Origin: Solitalea longa
Lineage (GTDB): Bacteria > Bacteroidota > Bacteroidia > Sphingobacteriales > Sphingobacteriaceae
Assembly: GCF_002920915.1 (NCBI RefSeq)
Contig: NZ_PQVF01000013.1
Coordinates: 1 to 64,000 of the forward strand
Reading direction: 5' to 3'
Length of the DNA: 64,000 nucleotides
Part shown: one piece after another, positions 36,696-44,091 of the stretch
Layout: every line of letters starts with the position of its first letter
How positions within the stretch are numbered: position 1 is the stretch's first letter
Position numbers and translations under genes: made by a program
The notes under the pieces: model-generated
Seen by the model: the letters and a program-made list of their open reading frames with translations, nothing else
What the model was told of the DNA's origin: nothing
Database searches by the model: none

Positions 36696-37121
36696 TTAGT
36701 GAGTACGAAGCTTTTTCACTTGTTCCCAGGTTAACAATTCACCACCTGATTGTTGTTGCATTTTTTCGGCCTCCTTTTTTGTACTAAGGGCAGCCAAATG
36801 ACCTCCCATTGGGCTATTAATGTTTTCTCCATGCAGGAAAACTGCTTTCTGAGCGTCAATTAATTCGTTTGGTTGCGAATGATTGGTAACATAAAACTGT
36901 TCAAGGTTTTCTGTTCCGGTAAGCACATAATCAACCATACATTCAGCCGAATCAAATTTGAATACTTTGCCGTTTTTATTAATGATCTCGGCCCCAAATT
37001 TATCGTCCATGATGTTCATTTTGCACATATCACAGGCATCAGTGCCATAACTGATTGGTTGTGGTTCTTTCTTATTACAAGCCGCGGTTAACAGCAGCAG
37101 AAGGAGAAGATAATTTCTCAT
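36696..37121 (-). CDS. nosL: NosL copper-binding lipoprotein
   Basis: 141 residues. Lipoprotein signal (LLLLLTAAC, Cys15) followed by DACDMCKMNIMDDKFGAEI, the NosL Cu(I)-binding motif, and the pattern FDSAECMVDY. It delivers copper for NosZ maturation in the periplasm. Its start overlaps the 205-residue gene by 47 bp. Confidence 0.93.
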   Translation of the reverse strand: MRNYLLLLLLLTAACNKKEPQPISYGTDACDMCKMNIMDDKFGAEIINKNGKVFKFDSAECMVDYVLTGTENLEQFYVTNHSQPNELIDAQKAVFLHGENINSPMGGHLAALSTKKEAEKMQQQSGGELLTWEQVKKLRTH

Positions 37122-37692
37122 GATTAACTTTCTTTATCGAACGTAATTCAACAATGCAAATTGCAAATGCAGTAAGAATAGGTGTTATCACCATCCAACC
37201 GCCAATTGCCGGAAATGAACCTGCCAAAAAGTTCAACAATTGCTTGTACCCTAACAATGGAGGCTGATACGACATACCAGGGACCTTTATAGCAGCCATA
37301 GGATCGAGATTGTGGCCATAATCGTATTCCCAAAGGTAAAAATCAATGGCGCCAGCAATACCAAAGGCTATCAGCATAACGGCCCATGTATACAGCATTT
37401 TTTTACTGTTTTTCCAATACGTTAACAAGCCGAAACCTATAAAAAATGCTATGAGGTAGGGCAATGCTTTAAGTTCTACAAACTCTTCAGCATGGATATG
37501 TTTCATTCCAATGTAATGGTTCAACCCATTAACCTTATCCACATCACCGGTTATATTATTGATCAATATATTCATTTGCAAGCCTTCGGGGTATTGTGGG
37601 GCTTCCAATGAAATGGTCCAGATTGGGAAAATATAGGCACCGAGCATCAATAATGCACACACCAGCACCAATATTCGTGAAGACTTTTTCAT
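37075..37692 (-). CDS. Uncharacterised membrane protein of the nos cluster
   Basis: A 205-residue inner-membrane protein with about five hydrophobic segments. The first periplasmic loop (SLEAPQYPEGLQMNILINNITGDVDKVNGLNHYIGMKHI) has conserved-looking His and acidic residues. The position between nosZ and nosL, with a 47-bp overlap into nosL, suggests a role in NosZ maturation or electron supply. It is not recognisable as NosR or NosB. Function inferred from context only. Confidence 0.75.
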   Translation of the reverse strand: MKKSSRILVLVCALLMLGAYIFPIWTISLEAPQYPEGLQMNILINNITGDVDKVNGLNHYIGMKHIHAEEFVELKALPYLIAFFIGFGLLTYWKNSKKMLYTWAVMLIAFGIAGAIDFYLWEYDYGHNLDPMAAIKVPGMSYQPPLLGYKQLLNFLAGSFPAIGGWMVITPILTAFAICIVELRSIKKVNHEKLSSPSAAVNRGL

Positions 37693-37734
37693 GTAACTGT
37701 AATTTTAAGGTTTGATTCTCCAAGGGATGAATCG

Positions 37735-37792
37735 AACTCCTTTTTAGGAGTTAAACAACCGTAACCGAAGCTAAAAACACGGCTACGGTTGT
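37735..37792 (-). promoter_or_regulatory. Two consecutive hairpins after nosZ
   Basis: On the minus strand a stem of about 12 pairs (37755-37767 with 37780-37792) is followed by AACTCCT-TTTT-AGGAGTT (37735-37752). The first lacks a long T run. They may protect the nosZ mRNA 3' end or attenuate read-through to the downstream maturation genes. Confidence 0.5.
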
Positions 37793-37815
37793 TACAGGCT
37801 GAAATAGATTAGTGC

Positions 37816-39807
37816 CTATTTCTGAGCCACTTGGTCTTTTGGAGCAGTATCACCCACGCCATATTTCAAAGCTACGGTTGAGTTTGCAGGTGAAACCCTT
37901 GCATAGCCTTGCATTTCCTGGTGAAGAGCCGAGCAGAAGTCGGTACAATAGAATGGGAACACTCCTGTTGATTTAGGGGTCCATTTTATAGTTTGAGTTT
38001 CACCTGGCATAATTAATAACTCAGTATTCTCAGCACCTTTGATAGCAAAACCGTGAGGCACATCCCAATCTTGCTCTAAGTTGGTAACGTGGAAATACAC
38101 TTCATCGCCTTGTTTAATACCTTCAATATTATCAGGTGCAAGGTGAGAACGAATTGCAGTCATCCAAACATCTACGCGTTTTCCGTTACGAACCACTTTA
38201 GTTTCTTGCTCGTTTTTTGCAGCGTAAGGGTGCTCATTTTTACTCAGTTCAAATATTTTTTTCTGATTTTTCATGATCACATCTGCAGGACAAGCTTGTG
38301 CATAGTGAGGTTCGCCAATAGTTGGGAAGTCAAGCAATAAGTTCATTTTCTCGCCCGAAATATCGAACAATTGAGCCGATTGGGTTAACTCCGGACCGGT
38401 AGGTAAGTAGCGGTCTTTGGTGATTTTATTTAAGGCGATCACGTATTTACCGTAAGGTTTTTTGTTATCACCACCAACTACACATAAGTGACCAATTGAA
38501 TAATAAGTAGGAACACGATCCACAACTTCGCGAGTATCAACTTTCCATTTTACAATTTCTGATGAAACGAACATTGAAGTATAAGCATAACCTTTATCAT
38601 CAAATTCGGTGTGAAGAGGACCTAAACCTGGCTTTTGAACTTCACCGGCTAAAGCAGCTTCGTATTTAACAACTGAAACGTTATCAAACTCACCATCAAA
38701 AGTTTTCTTAGCAATAGCATCAGTTAACTTTTTAAATGAGAATACAGGAATTACCGCTGCTAATTTACCGCTGGCTACAATGTTTTCGCCATCAGGGCTA
38801 ACATCGGCACCGTGTGGAGATTTAGGACAAGGAATGAAATAAACGATGTCTTTTAATTCACGAGTATCAAGCGTTAATACTTCTTTCTCTACTGTTGATT
38901 TAGCTGAATGTGTTTTTTCGTCGTATTTGTTATGATAATAAGTGGCTGGCATTTTTTTGCCTTTACCTTGTTTTACGTATTCTTCAGCTTTTTTCCAGTT
39001 TACCGCCATGATAAAGTCTTTATCGCGTTGGCTGGCATTTACTTCAAGTAAAGTGTGAGCTTGTTCTGAGTTGTAGCATGAGAAGAACATCCAGCCATGT
39101 GAAGCTCCCTTACCGCTACGCGCCAAATCATAGTCAACACCTGGTACCAAAAGTTGGAATGCAATGTTCATGTTGCCTTCTTTTTGGTCAACATTGATGA
39201 ACGAAAGAGCTCCGCGGAAGTTTTCTTTATAAGATGTAATCGGCACATCAGTATTGTTTCCAATAGGCACGCTGAAACGAGTACCCGCAACTACATACTC
39301 GGTATTTTCGGTACAATAAGGAGAAGAGTGGTTACCGCCTGAGTTTGGAACTTCAAGGATCTCTTCAGTTTTAAAAGTAGCCAGATTGATACGGGCAATA
39401 CGTGGGGTATTGTTACCATTGATAAATAACCAACGGCCATCGTCCATGCCATCGGTTTTAGAAAGCTGAGGGTGGTGAGCATCATCCCATGGAATAAAAC
39501 CATGCGAAGTATTTAACATAGCTTTAGTTTCTTCTGTATATCCCCATCCGTTTTCTGGGTTTTGAGAAAATACCGGAATCACTTTAAGCAGACGACCTGA
39601 AGGTATACCGTAAGCAGCAACCTGTCCGCTAAAGCCTCCAGAAGCGAACAAATAAACTTCGTCTAATTTACCAGGTGCAACGTATACCTTTTGGGCAGCA
39701 TCGCCTGATATCACAGTTTCCGCTTTTTTAGGTTTACAACCGGTAAATGCCGCTGCGGCCACAGCTACAGCTAACATTAATTTTGAATGTTTGATAAACG
39801 GTTTCAT
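37816..39807 (-). CDS. nosZ: Sec-type (clade II) nitrous-oxide reductase
   Basis: 663 residues. Reduces N2O to N2 in the periplasm. The N-terminus is a Sec lipoprotein-like signal (AAAAFTGC) without a twin-arginine motif, typical of clade II. The beta-propeller carries histidine motifs of the CuZ site (DDAHHPQLS, HGADVSPDGE, LGPLHTEFD, GHLCVVGGD, EPHYAQACPAD). The C-terminal cupredoxin domain has CuA ligands Cys621, Cys625, His629 and Met632 (CTDFCSALHQEM). It is 52 bp downstream of a cytochrome c gene that likely feeds it electrons. Confidence 0.96.
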   Translation of the reverse strand: MKPFIKHSKLMLAVAVAAAAFTGCKPKKAETVISGDAAQKVYVAPGKLDEVYLFASGGFSGQVAAYGIPSGRLLKVIPVFSQNPENGWGYTEETKAMLNTSHGFIPWDDAHHPQLSKTDGMDDGRWLFINGNNTPRIARINLATFKTEEILEVPNSGGNHSSPYCTENTEYVVAGTRFSVPIGNNTDVPITSYKENFRGALSFINVDQKEGNMNIAFQLLVPGVDYDLARSGKGASHGWMFFSCYNSEQAHTLLEVNASQRDKDFIMAVNWKKAEEYVKQGKGKKMPATYYHNKYDEKTHSAKSTVEKEVLTLDTRELKDIVYFIPCPKSPHGADVSPDGENIVASGKLAAVIPVFSFKKLTDAIAKKTFDGEFDNVSVVKYEAALAGEVQKPGLGPLHTEFDDKGYAYTSMFVSSEIVKWKVDTREVVDRVPTYYSIGHLCVVGGDNKKPYGKYVIALNKITKDRYLPTGPELTQSAQLFDISGEKMNLLLDFPTIGEPHYAQACPADVIMKNQKKIFELSKNEHPYAAKNEQETKVVRNGKRVDVWMTAIRSHLAPDNIEGIKQGDEVYFHVTNLEQDWDVPHGFAIKGAENTELLIMPGETQTIKWTPKSTGVFPFYCTDFCSALHQEMQGYARVSPANSTVALKYGVGDTAPKDQVAQK

Positions 39808-39827
39808 GTTGTTTATTATTAGGTAAT

Positions 39828-39849
39828 AAAAAGACCTTTATATCTGTTA
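39828..39849 (-). promoter_or_regulatory. Shared nos/ric motif in front of nosZ
   Basis: AAAAGACCTTTaTATCTgTTA (plus strand) matches the nosD-promoter motif at 19 of 21 positions. It lies 20 bp upstream of the nosZ ATG. No -7 box lies between it and the ATG, so it may act on read-through from the cytochrome gene or as an mRNA-level or repressing site. Confidence 0.5.
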
Positions 39850-39859
39850 GTTGTTAAAA

Positions 39860-40399
39860 TTATTTGGCTCCGTCGTTTTGACGTAAAAATTCCAAAATCT
39901 GGCGAGTTTCATCATCCGTAACATTCTGGAAAGTCATTTGAGTAAGGTGTTCTTCTAAAAGGGCTTTAGCAACCGGGTCACTTTTAGTCATTTCAGTAGG
40001 GTTGGTGATCATATTCATGATCCATTCAGGTGTACGACGTTCAGTTACACCTTTTAAGCCAGGACCAACTACTTTTTGATCAGTTGTTTTATGGCATGCC
40101 GAACATTTTGCGGTGAAAACGGTTTCTCCATTTTTAGCCATATCAGCATTTAATGCTTCAACTTTAACATCGGTAAATTTACCAACACCTTTACTGTCGC
40201 TGTGGGCTTTTGTGTCTACAGCTGCAGCAGCACTGCTTTCGGTGGCCGTAGCTTCAGTGCTTTCAGCAGCAGAAGAATCGGTTGATGTATTGTTTTGTGA
40301 ACCTCCGCATGAGGCAAGGAATAATGAAACGATTGTAAGTGCTAAATAAGGAAGTAATCTCCTTTTACTCTTGTGAACTGTTTTGTTTTTGGTATTCAT
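39860..40399 (-). CDS. c-type cytochrome lipoprotein upstream of nosZ
   Basis: A 179-residue monohaem cytochrome c with lipoprotein signal (VSLFLASC), a low-complexity Ser/Ala/Glu linker of about 40 residues, CSACH haem motif and distal Met in HLTQMTF. About 91 of 108 C-terminal residues match the cytochrome at 33068-33583. Likely electron donor to NosZ. It lies 24 bp after the Rrf2 gene. Confidence 0.88.
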   Translation of the reverse strand: MNTKNKTVHKSKRRLLPYLALTIVSLFLASCGGSQNNTSTDSSAAESTEATATESSAAAAVDTKAHSDSKGVGKFTDVKVEALNADMAKNGETVFTAKCSACHKTTDQKVVGPGLKGVTERRTPEWIMNMITNPTEMTKSDPVAKALLEEHLTQMTFQNVTDDETRQILEFLRQNDGAK

Positions 40400-40423
40400 G
40401 ATATGTATTTAAATTAAGTGATA

Positions 40424-40864
40424 TTATTTTTCGTAAAGGCTTTTTAACAGTTTTCCTTCAGCAACGTCTTCCGCCAGATCTTGAATAGTTTTTGTAGAGA
40501 AAAGAGCTAACAGATTCTGTTTAATTCCCTTATAATCTTTATGCATTGGGCAAGGTTCCAAATCATTACAGGCTTTTAAACCCAGCACACAGGTGTCTAA
40601 TGGTTTTGGTCCATCTATAGCTTTTATTACATTGATAATTGGAATGGGAGAGCTGTCTTTTTCAATATAAAAACCACCGTTCGGCCCTTTGGTTGAAGAA
40701 ACAATTCCCTGGCGCGAAAGTGTTTGCAGTATTTTTGCCGTAAAATGTTCAGGAGAGTCAATTTCATAGGCAATATCTTTTATACTCAGCTTATTGCCTT
40801 TCTGACTCTTAAAAACAATGTAAACCAGAGCCCTTATTGCATATTCACAGGTTTTTGATAGCAT
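40424..40864 (-). CDS. Rrf2-family transcriptional regulator
   Basis: 146 residues. N-terminal winged helix (MLSKTCEYAIRALVYI...LSIKDIAYEI) and the recognition helix region PEHFTAKILQTLSRQGIV, typical of Rrf2. Three cysteines, Cys92-x6-Cys99-x5-Cys105, sit where IscR and NsrR bind a [2Fe-2S] or [4Fe-4S] cluster. Between ric-type genes and nosZ, an NO- or oxygen-sensing role like NsrR is likely. It may bind the shared motif or the ric dyad, which is inference. Confidence 0.9.
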   Translation of the reverse strand: MLSKTCEYAIRALVYIVFKSQKGNKLSIKDIAYEIDSPEHFTAKILQTLSRQGIVSSTKGPNGGFYIEKDSSPIPIINVIKAIDGPKPLDTCVLGLKACNDLEPCPMHKDYKGIKQNLLALFSTKTIQDLAEDVAEGKLLKSLYEK

Positions 40865-40865
40865 A

Positions 40866-41198
40866 TTATTCTAGTCCAAGTTGATGTCGTCCGTGCTCGC
40901 TTATTTTATCTACACTCCATTCAGGCTCCCAAACCACGTTAACATCCACTTGCCAATCGGCGTGTATAGATTTTATCTTTTCCCAAATGCTGTTGGTAAT
41001 AAACTGGCCCATTGGGCATCCAGGGGTTGAGAGCGTCATCGTTACATTAATTTCTTTACTATCTTCCCCTGCTTCAATGTTATAGATCAGTCCAAGATCT
41101 ACTACATTGATTCCTAGCTCCGGATCGATAACATCACGCAAAACCTCGTATAGTTCTGCAATAAAAAAGGGTTTCTCGTTTAATAGATCGATTTTCAT
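40866..41198 (-). CDS. DUF59/MIP18-family Fe-S assembly factor (SufT-like)
   Basis: 110 residues with the DUF59 pattern VLRDVIDPELGINVVDLGLIYNI and TLSTPGCPMGQFI with its conserved Cys. Such proteins help deliver Fe-S clusters. Single base gap to the Rrf2 gene and 8 bp from the membrane protein gene upstream, so all are in one transcript. Adjacent to ric it fits repair or loading of NO-sensitive clusters. Confidence 0.88.
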   Translation of the reverse strand: MKIDLLNEKPFFIAELYEVLRDVIDPELGINVVDLGLIYNIEAGEDSKEINVTMTLSTPGCPMGQFITNSIWEKIKSIHADWQVDVNVVWEPEWSVDKISEHGRHQLGLE

Positions 41199-41206
41199 AA
41201 TTTCTC

Positions 41207-42472
41207 TTAGTTAGGTTTAACACAGATTAACCTGAAAATATTAAGATTATAAAAAACAGCACTGATTAGCATGGCCGCTGACCCAACAATGATCAGCATC
41301 TCAGTTTTAATAATAATTCCCATAATCAGCATAACAAGGCCTGGAATGAAAAAAGCAAACTGAAGCTTTAACCAGGTGGCATGATAGAGATCATGCGGTT
41401 GAGGTACTTTCTCCAACACGGCTTTTTTCTCATATTTTTCGAGCCATACCAGGTAAGGCAATATTTTAAAAGTTTGCGCTAAGATTAGCCCTGTAAGAAA
41501 ACCTCCCAATACCAAGGTTCCATAAACTTTGCACAGGTTTAAAAAAGTTTGATCAGGTTGACAAATCAATAGGATCAATCCAATGGCAAGGGCTACAAAT
41601 ATTACCGGCAGTATTTTGTAGGTAACATGCAGAATCAGGTCTACTTTTCTTCTAAGCCTGTTTTTCCATACCGAAATGATAAAAATTGCATAAGCGCCAA
41701 TTCCGAATGCAAAAATTACCCAGCAAACTATTCCTAATGAACCTTTATTGAATAACATGTCAATTAAAAAAAGGCTGATAGCAAGGTTCACTAAATACCA
41801 GCTGATTTTTAAAGGCTTTTCAGTTGTTGGCTTGCTTAGCAAAAACATAGGGGCTAGTTTCGAAAGTACACCCATCACCAGTAAAATAAACCAGCCACCA
41901 AAGCCTATATGGGCATGGAGCTTCAAATAATGAAGGTGTTCTTCAGGTAGAAAAGCGTAGCTAAGGTTGAATACTAGTAAAGTACCCAGTATAACGGTTA
42001 CTAATAACCAAAGGAGAGAGGTAAGAATAAAGTCGGATTGAATGTTTTCTTTTTTGTTTTTTGATGCGGTAAACCAAATGTTTACGCAAAAGGAAACTAA
42101 ACTTGTAAGCAGTACTACTGCTGATACCTGCATTATAATTCCGGTAATAAAATGCAAGAATGTACAAGAAAGGCCGGCGATACCAATGATCAGGCTGATA
42201 AAAGTATATACTGCCAGTTTTGTACTAAATAGATCGACATTAAGAATAACCGGTACAATTTGATAGATCGATCCAATGATGATCATCGTGATCCATCCTA
42301 AGGCTGCCAGATGAACCATGGCAAGCAGCTGAGGATGGAAAAAATGTCCGGCGAATGCGTCGCCGGACGATATCAATAACACACATACAATCAAATAAGC
42401 TAGTCCCCCGGCAACGAAGTGAGCACTAATCATTCGTGCTGAAACTGTTTTATTTGAAATAATGTGGGTCAT
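41207..42472 (-). CDS. Polytopic membrane protein, distant heme-copper oxidase subunit I / NnrS-like
   Basis: 421 residues with about 12 membrane segments. Two similar segments, FHPQLLAMVHLAALGWITMIIIGSIYQIVP and YLKLHAHIGFGGWFILLVMGVLSKLAP, have the H...G-W...G...P pattern reminiscent of haem-binding helices in the oxidase family or NnrS. The copper-site histidine pair of true oxidases is not seen, so it is not a terminal oxidase. In this cluster a haem-linked NO-related role is possible but unproven. Stop 8 bp before the SufT-like gene. Confidence 0.6.
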   Translation of the reverse strand: MTHIISNKTVSARMISAHFVAGGLAYLIVCVLLISSGDAFAGHFFHPQLLAMVHLAALGWITMIIIGSIYQIVPVILNVDLFSTKLAVYTFISLIIGIAGLSCTFLHFITGIIMQVSAVVLLTSLVSFCVNIWFTASKNKKENIQSDFILTSLLWLLVTVILGTLLVFNLSYAFLPEEHLHYLKLHAHIGFGGWFILLVMGVLSKLAPMFLLSKPTTEKPLKISWYLVNLAISLFLIDMLFNKGSLGIVCWVIFAFGIGAYAIFIISVWKNRLRRKVDLILHVTYKILPVIFVALAIGLILLICQPDQTFLNLCKVYGTLVLGGFLTGLILAQTFKILPYLVWLEKYEKKAVLEKVPQPHDLYHATWLKLQFAFFIPGLVMLIMGIIIKTEMLIIVGSAAMLISAVFYNLNIFRLICVKPN

Positions 42473-42476
42473 ATCT

Positions 42477-43019
42477 TTATTTTTTAAAGATTAACAGATC
42501 TATTTTTTCTTTATTATATATCAGGTATTCAAAATCCCTGGCATTTAATTCGGGTAATAAAAACAATGGGACTTTTTTATGATGAACCAGCAAGGCATGG
42601 TCTTCAGGTAACTGTTCAAGTGCCGCCAAGATGGTTAACATGGGTTGAGGCATTTCCAGATCCCTTACATCTATTTCCTGCAACTGTCCCTTAAACTCTT
42701 TCAACACCGCTGTAAAGGTCTCATCATCGTAAAGTTTCTCCTCTGTTGCAGTTTCAAGCTGATTAGGCAATTTTATGTCCTGAGCAGGTTCGAAATAAGA
42801 ATGTACCTCGTTACTGCTGATCCTTTCTGTCCGGCATATGTACCCTTTTGATTGCATCACTGAATAAAGTGGCACAGGCTCAAATGGTGTAATTAGCTGT
42901 AGACTTTCTTCTGGTCCGAGCTTACCTACGGTTTCCATGATCTCTTTAAAGGGGTCCAGCTTTTGAGCAAGCGTGGGCCGCACATCAAGTACTATCCGGT
43001 TTTTTGCTTCTGGTATCAT
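42477..43019 (-). CDS. Tandem DUF2249 protein
   Basis: 180 residues made of two DUF2249-like domains: RIVLDVRPTLAQKLDPFKEIMETVGKL...LQLITPFEPVPLYSVMQSKGY (about 8-62) and EIDVRDLEMPQPMLTILAALEQLPEDHALLVHHKKVPLFLLPEL (about 114-165). The same domain forms the N-terminus of Ric, encoded next upstream. The conserved Arg and Pro-Leu positions look like a small-ligand or partner site. Stop 4 bp before the membrane protein gene. Confidence 0.78.
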   Translation of the reverse strand: MIPEAKNRIVLDVRPTLAQKLDPFKEIMETVGKLGPEESLQLITPFEPVPLYSVMQSKGYICRTERISSNEVHSYFEPAQDIKLPNQLETATEEKLYDDETFTAVLKEFKGQLQEIDVRDLEMPQPMLTILAALEQLPEDHALLVHHKKVPLFLLPELNARDFEYLIYNKEKIDLLIFKK

Positions 43020-43036
43020 AACCTGATTTTTTTATT

Positions 43037-43058
43037 GAGCACGCATTAAAGCATGCTC
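43037..43058. other. Hairpin between ric and the DUF2249 gene
   Basis: GAGCACGC (43037-43044) and GCATGCTC (43051-43058) pair at 7 of 8 positions around a 6-nt loop, in the 48-bp gap. No T run follows on the minus strand, so it is more likely an mRNA stability or processing element than a terminator. Confidence 0.4.
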
Positions 43059-43067
43059 TTTTGTGTT

Positions 43068-44018
43068 TTATGCTGTAAGTTCTTTTTCCAACTCAATCGC
43101 TTTTGGAAATAGAAGGTTGTTCTCTAAATGAATATGGCGGTGCAGATCATTTTCAAATTCCTCTAGCTTGGCATATAAAACACGGTAAGTATTGCAGGCT
43201 TCAGCCGGAGGTGTGTAGTTGTTAGACAATTCGCGGATTGCCTTCATCAAATCACCTGCTGAATCATGCTCCATTTCCATCATGTTCACCGGGTTTTGAA
43301 CTGTACCAAAAGTAGGGGGACTGGCCGCTTTGCCTTCTTTTTGCAACTTGGCCAATCCTTGAATGTAAGGGAACAGAACGCGTTCTTCTTTAAGCATGTG
43401 CGTTCCCATTTCGCAGGTCAACGCCTGAACTTTTTCAAAGATTTCAATATTTTCAGGGTGATGAGCTCCGTGTACACGTGCCACTTTTTCGGCAAATTCG
43501 AGAAGTAAAGGAGAAGATTCTTTTACGTAAGTATGGTGCTTGTTGATAATGTATTCAGCTAAAAAGTCAAGCGACCATTTATCGAAATTCTCTGATTGCG
43601 TTTCTGTTTTTTCAATGTTTTTAAGAGCCGTTTCAAGTTCATTGTAATCAATGCCTTTATCAGTACAAACTTGTTTTACCGATTTTTTACCACCGCAGCA
43701 AAAGTCAATACCGAACTTTTTGAAAACTTCTGCTTTTCTGAAATCTTTAGCCACCAATTCACCGATAGTGTCATCGTTTGGATTAATAACGTTTTTGCTT
43801 ATTTGTACTCTCCACCATTTAGGACCTTCCATTAAATACTGCCAGCCAAAAATAGCGCCTCGTTCGGCTAATAACTGGTAGTATAATGGTTTGGGGTCGT
43901 GATCATTATGTATGATGAAGCTTTCTCCTGCAGTAAGTTTATCAAATACTTCAAAAATTGTTGGATGTTTTAACCGAGGTTCAATAGCTGTAACGTCCAA
44001 TACTTCAATAGTGTCCAT
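43068..44018 (-). CDS. ric: Iron-sulfur cluster repair di-iron protein with N-terminal DUF2249
   Basis: 316 residues. Residues about 1-75 are DUF2249 (DPKPLYYQLLAERG), about 85-140 a ScdA_N domain (KAEVFKKFGIDFCCGGKKSVKQVC) and about 150-316 a hemerythrin-like domain with His/Glu ligands (HHTYV, HGAHHPENIEIFE, HMLKEERVLFPYI, EMEHDSAG, HRHIHLENNLLFPKA). Ric (YtfE/ScdA/DnrN) repairs Fe-S clusters damaged by NO or oxidants. It opens the transcript running into the DUF2249, SufT and Rrf2 genes. Confidence 0.93.
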   Translation of the reverse strand: MDTIEVLDVTAIEPRLKHPTIFEVFDKLTAGESFIIHNDHDPKPLYYQLLAERGAIFGWQYLMEGPKWWRVQISKNVINPNDDTIGELVAKDFRKAEVFKKFGIDFCCGGKKSVKQVCTDKGIDYNELETALKNIEKTETQSENFDKWSLDFLAEYIINKHHTYVKESSPLLLEFAEKVARVHGAHHPENIEIFEKVQALTCEMGTHMLKEERVLFPYIQGLAKLQKEGKAASPPTFGTVQNPVNMMEMEHDSAGDLMKAIRELSNNYTPPAEACNTYRVLYAKLEEFENDLHRHIHLENNLLFPKAIELEKELTA

Positions 44019-44024
44019 ATGTTT

Positions 44025-44089
44025 TATGTTCTTTTAGTAAGTCAAATATAAGAACATAAATGAAAAAAAGATAAAAAGGTCTTTTATTT
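44025..44089 (-). promoter_or_regulatory. ric promoter with activator motif and overlapping dyad
   Basis: On the minus strand the -7 box TATATTTG is at 44050-44043. It lies inside a dyad whose arms TATGTTCTT (44025-44033) and AAGAACATA (44050-44058) flank the expected start point near 44038, a repressor-like layout. Upstream, 44066-44089 is identical over 24 bp (inverted) to the nosD promoter motif. Confidence 0.55.
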
Positions 44090-44091
44090 TT

